Below are positions 58,988-64,000 of a stretch of DNA of 64,000 nt, one piece after another. Location: NCBI RefSeq assembly GCF_023701345.1, contig NZ_JAMPXE010000003.1, forward strand, positions 1 through 64,000, read 5' to 3'. Under the pieces are notes generated by a model. The model worked only from the letters and a program-made list of their open reading frames with translations, made no database searches and was not told the origin of the DNA. A program made the translations under genes and the position numbers. Position 1 is the first letter of the stretch. The number at the start of each line of letters is the position of its first letter. Source of the DNA: Rhodoferax sp. (lineage in GTDB: Bacteria > Pseudomonadota > Gammaproteobacteria > Burkholderiales > Burkholderiaceae_C).

Positions 58988-59626
58988 TTACGATGCGTCG
59001 GGTTGAGCCATGGGTGCGGCCCGTTGGAAAGCTTCCAAGGCACCGCAGTTCGCATCGACTTCCATGATCAGCGGCCAGCGCCCCAGGTCTACCTTGAACC
59101 GACGCGCACTTTCAATTTGGGGGATCAGGTACACATCAGCCAGGCCGGGCGCGTTGCCGAAGCTGAAGCCTGAGCGCTGGGTATCGGCCGCCAGCCGGGC
59201 TTCATAGGCATCAAAACCAGCGCTGATCCAGGTTCCGCACCAATGGTTGATGGCCGCATCGTCTGCGCCAAAGCTGGCGCGCAGCGTGTCCAGAATGCGC
59301 TTGTTGTTGACCGGGTGGATGTCACAACCCACCACCGCCGCCAGCGCCCGCACATGCGCTCTGTCGTTGACATCGGTGGGAAGCAGCGCAGGCGTGGGAT
59401 GGCACTCCTCAAGCCATTCGATGATGGCCACGGATTGCGTCAGCACCCGCTCGCCATCCACCAGCGCGGGCACCAGGCCCTGCGGATTGAGTGCCTTGAA
59501 AGCCGCGCCCTGGTGCTCGTTCTTGCGCAGGTCCACGGCCACGTAGTCGTAGCCCAGACCTTTGAGATTCAAGGCAATGCGCAGCCGGTGGGATGTGCCA
59601 CTGCGAAAGAAGTTGTAGAGCTTCAT
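58988..59626 (-). CDS. maiA: maleylacetoacetate/maleylpyruvate isomerase (GST superfamily)
   Basis: MKLYNFFRSGTSHRLRIALNLKGLGYDYVAVDLRKNEHQ...LNPQGLVPALVDG; next to fah and gdo. Confidence 0.92.
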   Translation of the reverse strand: MKLYNFFRSGTSHRLRIALNLKGLGYDYVAVDLRKNEHQGAAFKALNPQGLVPALVDGERVLTQSVAIIEWLEECHPTPALLPTDVNDRAHVRALAAVVGCDIHPVNNKRILDTLRASFGADDAAINHWCGTWISAGFDAYEARLAADTQRSGFSFGNAPGLADVYLIPQIESARRFKVDLGRWPLIMEVDANCGALEAFQRAAPMAQPDAS

Positions 59627-59635
59627 GTCGCAGGC

Positions 59636-60337
59636 TTATTCAGGCGCGCCAACCGTCAAAGCCACTTCGGCCACGCCTTCGACGCGACCCGTGATCTTGT
59701 CGCCAGCTACCACCGGCCCCACGCCCTCGGGTGTGCCCGTGTAAATCAAATCACCCGGTTGCAAGTGGTAGAACAGCGAAAGATCGGCAATGATTTCACG
59801 GACATTCCAGATCAGCTTGTCCACATCGGACGACTGCTTGGTCTGGCCGTTGACCTCCAGGGCGATGGCGCCGCTGTCAATCACCACACCCGCCATGGGC
59901 ACGATTTCCGAGCAGACCGACGATTGCTCCACGTCCTTGCCCAGGTCCCATGGGCGACCCTTGTCGCGCGCCACCAACTGCAAGTCCCGGCGTGTCATGT
60001 CCAGACCGGCGGCGTAGCCGTAGATCAGCGTGTGGGCATCTTCCGCCTTCACGCGAAAGCCCGCCTTGCCAATGGCCAGCACCAATTCCATCTCGAAGTG
60101 GTAGTTGTTGGTCTCGGGTGGGTAGGCCACGGTTGCGCCCGAATCCGTCAGGGTCTGTGGCGCTTTTGTGAAGTAAAAGGGGCGCTCCACGGATTTATCC
60201 ACTGGACGCCCCATTTCCACCGCATGGGCGTGGTAATTACGGCCGACAAAGAATAAGCGGTTGATGGGAAAACGAGCATCCAGGCCACGAACTGGAACGG
60301 ACATTGCGGGTGGAGGGCTAAACAGGTATTGGGTCAT
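59636..60337 (-). CDS. fumarylacetoacetate hydrolase family protein (fumarylpyruvate hydrolase, NagK-like)
   Basis: LFFVGRNYHAHAVEMGRP, FEMELVLAIGKAG, GDLIYTGTPEGVGPV. Confidence 0.92.
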   Translation of the reverse strand: MTQYLFSPPPAMSVPVRGLDARFPINRLFFVGRNYHAHAVEMGRPVDKSVERPFYFTKAPQTLTDSGATVAYPPETNNYHFEMELVLAIGKAGFRVKAEDAHTLIYGYAAGLDMTRRDLQLVARDKGRPWDLGKDVEQSSVCSEIVPMAGVVIDSGAIALEVNGQTKQSSDVDKLIWNVREIIADLSLFYHLQPGDLIYTGTPEGVGPVVAGDKITGRVEGVAEVALTVGAPE

Positions 60338-60426
60338 GATCGTGCTACTTTCTAAGGATATTGAAGGGGTATCTACTCGGATGGCTGCAGTACCGCGCGG
60401 GCACTTGCAAGAATGCTTGTCGGGAC

Positions 60427-61482
60427 TCAGCCTCGGTTCTCGTAAACACCCAGCTTGCGGTGCAATGGCGCTTCATCCGCCACAAACAGGAAGGCGGGTG
60501 CCGTGGCGGACCGGTTTTTCAGCGTCACGGCGGTATAGCCAGGCGCACAGCAAGTGTCGGCCTCGACCAGGGTGAAGCCGGTGGTTTCCACTTGCACATC
60601 AGTCTGGCCTTCGATCTGGTGGAACACCTGAGCGGGTGAGCGTGCTGGCAGGCGCAGCGTTTCGCCTGGACGCAACATCAGCGCATAAAAGCCCAGAATG
60701 TTTTCCGCGTCTGCACCGGTCTCGGGGTTGACATAGGTGACCTGCACGGCATCCGGTCCGGTTTGTTCTTCGGCCAGCGAGAGCAATGCTGCCTTGGCAT
60801 CCGCCCAGGGATAACGCAGCATGGGATAGGCCTTGCTTGAGCGCTGGAACACCTTGGTGGGTGCCACGCCACCACGGGCATAAGCCTTGAAGCCCTGGCC
60901 CTCAGTGACGCTCTGACTGGGCCCTTCCAGGTGGTAGGAGGTCTCGGTGTAGTAGACCAGCGGCAGGTCCAGCACATCCAGCCAGATCACCGGATCCTTG
61001 CCGTCATGGCCGTGCTCATGCCACAGGCCGGTGGGCGTCAGGATCAGGTCACCGCGCTGCATGGGGCACTTTTCGCCACCCACCAACGTCCACGCGCCCT
61101 CGCCTTCCACCACCATGCGCACCGCATTGGGTGTGTGGCGGTGCACCGGCGCCAGTTCGCCTGGCAACAGCAGTTGCATGCCAAGGTACATGGCGGCGCT
61201 GGCCTGCATATTGGTCAAGCCGTGGCCCGGATTAGCCAGCACCAGCACGCGGCGCTCGGCTTTCTCGATGGGCGTCAACTCCCCGGCCTGGATCAACAAT
61301 TCACGAACCTCGCTATAGCGCCAATGTGTGGTCTGAGTCTTGCGCGTCGGGATATTCGGCGGCAACACGCCGCGCAGGCTGGGCCAAAGGGGAACCAGGT
61401 TGCGTTGGGTGAGTTGGTCGCGGTAGGCCTGCGGCAGATCTTCCAGACGCCCCAGGGTGTCAAACCGTTTGTTATCTTCCAT
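60427..61482 (-). CDS. gentisate 1,2-dioxygenase
   Basis: MEDNKRFDTLGRLEDLPQAYRDQLTQRNLVPLWPSLRGVLP; cupin motif ELAPVHRHTPNAVRMVVEGEGAWTLVGGEKCPMQRGDLILTPTGLWHEHGHDG. Confidence 0.93.
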   Translation of the reverse strand: MEDNKRFDTLGRLEDLPQAYRDQLTQRNLVPLWPSLRGVLPPNIPTRKTQTTHWRYSEVRELLIQAGELTPIEKAERRVLVLANPGHGLTNMQASAAMYLGMQLLLPGELAPVHRHTPNAVRMVVEGEGAWTLVGGEKCPMQRGDLILTPTGLWHEHGHDGKDPVIWLDVLDLPLVYYTETSYHLEGPSQSVTEGQGFKAYARGGVAPTKVFQRSSKAYPMLRYPWADAKAALLSLAEEQTGPDAVQVTYVNPETGADAENILGFYALMLRPGETLRLPARSPAQVFHQIEGQTDVQVETTGFTLVEADTCCAPGYTAVTLKNRSATAPAFLFVADEAPLHRKLGVYENRG

Positions 61483-61501
61483 ATGTGTACTCCAGTATGA
61501 A

Positions 61502-62092
61502 TCAGGCTGCACCCAAACCCAGGGGCGCCGGTGTGCGTTTGACGATGTCGTGAAACAGCGCGTCAAATATTTCGCTATCGGCCGAGCCGACCAGGGGGTC
61601 TGCGTTTTGCGCAAAGGCATGGGCAATGTCGTCCCAGTCCGAGGCCAGGAGGTGAGCCTCGGCAAGCGGCAGAAGTTCGTTTTCTTCGGCACGCAAGTGC
61701 TTCCAGATGAAGTCGGCGTAAGTGGCTATGGTTGCCTGAAGTACCGCCAGACTTCCGGGGACACCTGCCTCGAAGTTCCCCAGATCGCGTCGGATCGCGG
61801 CCAGGGCCGCCGGCTCGTCCAGGTGTTGACGCTGCAGCGTGTCAATCAGGCTATTCGCCAACTGCGTGCGTTGCTTGAGACGGCTGAACAACCAGTCGTC
61901 TTCTTTCGGATGGTGCAGGCGGTCGGGAAAGGCGTCAATGTAGTACACCATGGCCCAGAACAGCGAAAAATCCATTTTCATGCGTTGCGCCTGCACCTCA
62001 AGCAACATCGTTTTGATGTTGTTGATCACGGCGCCTAAAACCCGATGTTCCGCGCGAATGATGCTGATGGCCTTGGATTTTGAATCGATCAT
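61502..62092 (-). CDS. hemerythrin HHE-domain protein
   Basis: IIRAEHRVLGAVINNI, RLHHPKEDDWLFSRL, HLRAEENELLPLAE. Confidence 0.85.
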   Translation of the reverse strand: MIDSKSKAISIIRAEHRVLGAVINNIKTMLLEVQAQRMKMDFSLFWAMVYYIDAFPDRLHHPKEDDWLFSRLKQRTQLANSLIDTLQRQHLDEPAALAAIRRDLGNFEAGVPGSLAVLQATIATYADFIWKHLRAEENELLPLAEAHLLASDWDDIAHAFAQNADPLVGSADSEIFDALFHDIVKRTPAPLGLGAA

Positions 62093-62128
62093 TTGTTCCT
62101 CTCTGCGAAGTCGCAGTGTTTGCTATTT

Positions 62129-62848
62129 TTAAACACCCAGGTACTCATGCACGATGCGTGGCTCGGCTCGCAGTTCGCTGGAAGTGCCGGACCAGACAAC
62201 TATTCCTTTTTCCAATACGAAATGGCGATCTGCCAACTCCAGCAAGGGCCCCAGGTTTTTATCAATCACGATCAGGGACAGGCCCTCACGCTTCAGGTCC
62301 CCCAGTGCGCGCCAGATTTCTGCGCGAATGAGCGGAGCCAGGCCCTCGGTCGCCTCATCTAGCACCACCAGCCGCGGGTTGGTCATCAAGGCGCGACCAA
62401 TGGCCAGCATCTGTTGCTCACCGCCCGAAAGCTGCGACCCCATGTTGCTGCGGCGCTCCTGCAGACGGGGGAAGAACCCATACACCCGCTCCAGATTCCA
62501 GGTCTTCAGACCGTTGGCGGCATTGCTGCGCGCCGTGGCAATCAGGTTCTCCTCCACCGTCAGATTCGGAAAGATCTGGCGCCCTTCTGGCACCAGGCCC
62601 AAGCCCAGCTTGGCAATTTGGTGGGATGGCAGACGCTCAGTGCGCTTGCCAGCAAACTCGATCTCACCGGCCTTGGGATCCAACAAACCAAACAGGCATT
62701 TGATGGTGGTGGAGCGGCCCATGCCGTTGCGCCCCAGCAGGGTGATCACCTCACCCTCGGCCACGGAAAGATCGACACCAAAGAGCACCTGTGCAGCGCC
62801 ATAACCCGCCTTCAAACCCGTCACGTTTAATAAAGGCTTCATGATCAA
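62129..62848 (-). CDS. livF: branched-chain-type ABC transporter ATP-binding protein LivF
   Basis: LLGRNGMGRSTTIKCLFGLL Walker A (GRNGMGRST), LSGGEQQMLAIGRALM signature. Confidence 0.92.
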   Translation of the reverse strand: MIMKPLLNVTGLKAGYGAAQVLFGVDLSVAEGEVITLLGRNGMGRSTTIKCLFGLLDPKAGEIEFAGKRTERLPSHQIAKLGLGLVPEGRQIFPNLTVEENLIATARSNAANGLKTWNLERVYGFFPRLQERRSNMGSQLSGGEQQMLAIGRALMTNPRLVVLDEATEGLAPLIRAEIWRALGDLKREGLSLIVIDKNLGPLLELADRHFVLEKGIVVWSGTSSELRAEPRIVHEYLGV

Positions 62849-63597
62849 GCGATCTCCTCTTCACCAAGGTAGATGGCACGCACTTCCGCATTGCCACGAA
62901 TTTCCTCGGGTGTTCCCGTCACCATGAGGCGACCGTAAACCAGCACGCTGATGCGATCAGCCAGAGCGAACACCGCGTTCATGTCATGTTCGACCAGCAA
63001 GATCGTGTACTTGCGTTTGAGCGACTTGAGCAGCGCCACCACCGCACCCGACTCCTGCACACTCATGCCAGCCATCGGCTCGTCCAGCAGCAGAAATTTT
63101 GGCCGTGCCGCAAGTGCCATGGCCAGTTCCAGCTGACGGCGTTCACCGTATCCCAGTTCCGAAGCCGGCGCATCAATGCGCGTGTTGAGCCCGGCGGCCT
63201 CAATCCCTTCCCGAGCCGCCACCAAGGCCTCACGGTCACCGAGCAAAGATCGCCAAAATTTGAACGCATGGGTGCGAGCACCCAAAGCTGCCAGTGTGGC
63301 GTTTTCCAACACCGTGAATTCATCGAACACCGAGGTGATCTGATAGGACCGCACCAAACCCATGCGGGCGCGCGCATTGATCCCCAAGGCAGTCACATCT
63401 TCATCGCCAAAGCGGATGCGCCCACTGTCCGAGCGAAGCTCACCCGACAGCTGGTTGATCAGCGTGGTCTTGCCAGCACCATTCGGGCCAATGATGGCGT
63501 GCAGTTCACCTTCCTTGACGTCCAGTGACACCTTGTCGGTGACCAGGATGGCGCCGTAGCGTTTGGTGATGGTATCGGTTTGAAGCAGTACCTTCAT
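62845..63597 (-). CDS. livG: branched-chain-type ABC transporter ATP-binding protein LivG
   Basis: IIGPNGAGKTTLINQLSGEL, LGYGERRQLELAMALAARPKFLLLDEPMAGM; start MKVLLQTD. Confidence 0.93.
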   Translation of the reverse strand: MKVLLQTDTITKRYGAILVTDKVSLDVKEGELHAIIGPNGAGKTTLINQLSGELRSDSGRIRFGDEDVTALGINARARMGLVRSYQITSVFDEFTVLENATLAALGARTHAFKFWRSLLGDREALVAAREGIEAAGLNTRIDAPASELGYGERRQLELAMALAARPKFLLLDEPMAGMSVQESGAVVALLKSLKRKYTILLVEHDMNAVFALADRISVLVYGRLMVTGTPEEIRGNAEVRAIYLGEEEIA

Positions 63598-64000
63598 GCG
63601 CTGCGCTCCTTTTTCGCCAGCTTTTCCAGCCAACCTGTCAGGCCTGTTTTACCCAGCATGGCAACACCCAGAATGGCCAGACCAAACACGGCCATCCAGT
63701 GCTCGGTGGCGGCTTTCAGCAGCTCTTCAACGCCCAGAAATGCCATGGCACCCAAGAACGGCCCGAAGACGCTACCCAGCCCGCCCAACACGATCATGAC
63801 AATCAGTTCACCCGACACCGTCCAGGCCATGCTGCTGGGCGATGCATAGGCATTCAGATTAGCCAGCAACATGCCCGCCATACCGCAAAAAATGGCGGAA
63901 ATTGTGTAGGCGGCAAGCTGGTAGCGCTGCAAGGCCAAGCCCACGGACATGACCCGCCGGGCATTCTGGCGTCCAGCGCGCAAGGCCATTCCGAAAGGCG
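63594..64000 (-). CDS. livM: branched-chain-type ABC transporter permease LivM (N-terminus beyond window)
   Basis: QNARRVMSVGLALQRYQLAAYTISAIFCGMAGMLLANLNAYASPSSM...ELIVMIVLGGLGSVFGPFLGA; open to right edge. Confidence 0.92.
   Translation of the reverse strand, partial: PFGMALRAGRQNARRVMSVGLALQRYQLAAYTISAIFCGMAGMLLANLNAYASPSSMAWTVSGELIVMIVLGGLGSVFGPFLGAMAFLGVEELLKAATEHWMAVFGLAILGVAMLGKTGLTGWLEKLAKKERSA

Noticed and set aside
59243-60256. 337-aa plus-strand ORF antisense to maiA/fah
   Set aside because: Shadow ORF with no recognisable domain.
1-64000. CRISPR arrays, rRNA or tRNA genes, complete IS elements
   Set aside because: No regularly spaced repeats, no cloverleaf or rRNA sequence recognised, and only one transposase scrap seen; absence not proven without a dedicated search.

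Overview
The window is a chromosomal segment from a betaproteobacterium, probably Comamonadaceae (Rhodoferax/Polaromonas-like); this assignment rests only on protein recognition and gene order. Positions 1-11 kb are a conserved housekeeping block on the minus strand: petB (partial), petA, pdxA, NIF3, a DegQ/AlgW-like protease (+), tatCBA, HIT, and hisE-I-F-A-H-B. This block stops abruptly after hisB. Positions 11-14 kb hold an intact HipB-like regulator and two different frameshifted hipA relics. Positions 14-21 kb carry a DASS transporter with a divergent sensor kinase/FixJ-type regulator, a histone-H1-like protein, a winged-helix protein and a DnaQ-like exonuclease. Positions 20.9-35 kb are a beta-oxidation-type catabolic island: 3-oxoadipyl-CoA thiolase, FadJ-like enzyme, acyl-CoA dehydrogenase, hemerythrin, ABM protein, SDR, epimerase, fused TRAP transporter, VOC protein, divergent FAS1-type dehydratase and CaiB CoA-transferase, and IclR. 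Positions 35-48 kb contain three NADPH:F420-reductase-like ('NpdG') genes, two with a divergent LysR gene. The third copy sits behind an 80-bp LysR stump next to an IS3-like transposase scrap, with its promoter retained. Positions 48-64 kb carry ALDH/GMC oxidoreductase, AraC, a tannase-like lipoprotein, an AcoR-like regulator without an AAA+ domain, an MBL hydrolase, a gentisate operon (gdo-fah-maiA) with hemerythrin, and liv-type ABC genes. The strongest leads are the duplicated LysR/NpdG promoter module with a deleted regulator, a dicarboxylate-like beta-oxidation island of unknown substrate, several candidate operators, and the hipBA graveyard at the break in the his cluster.
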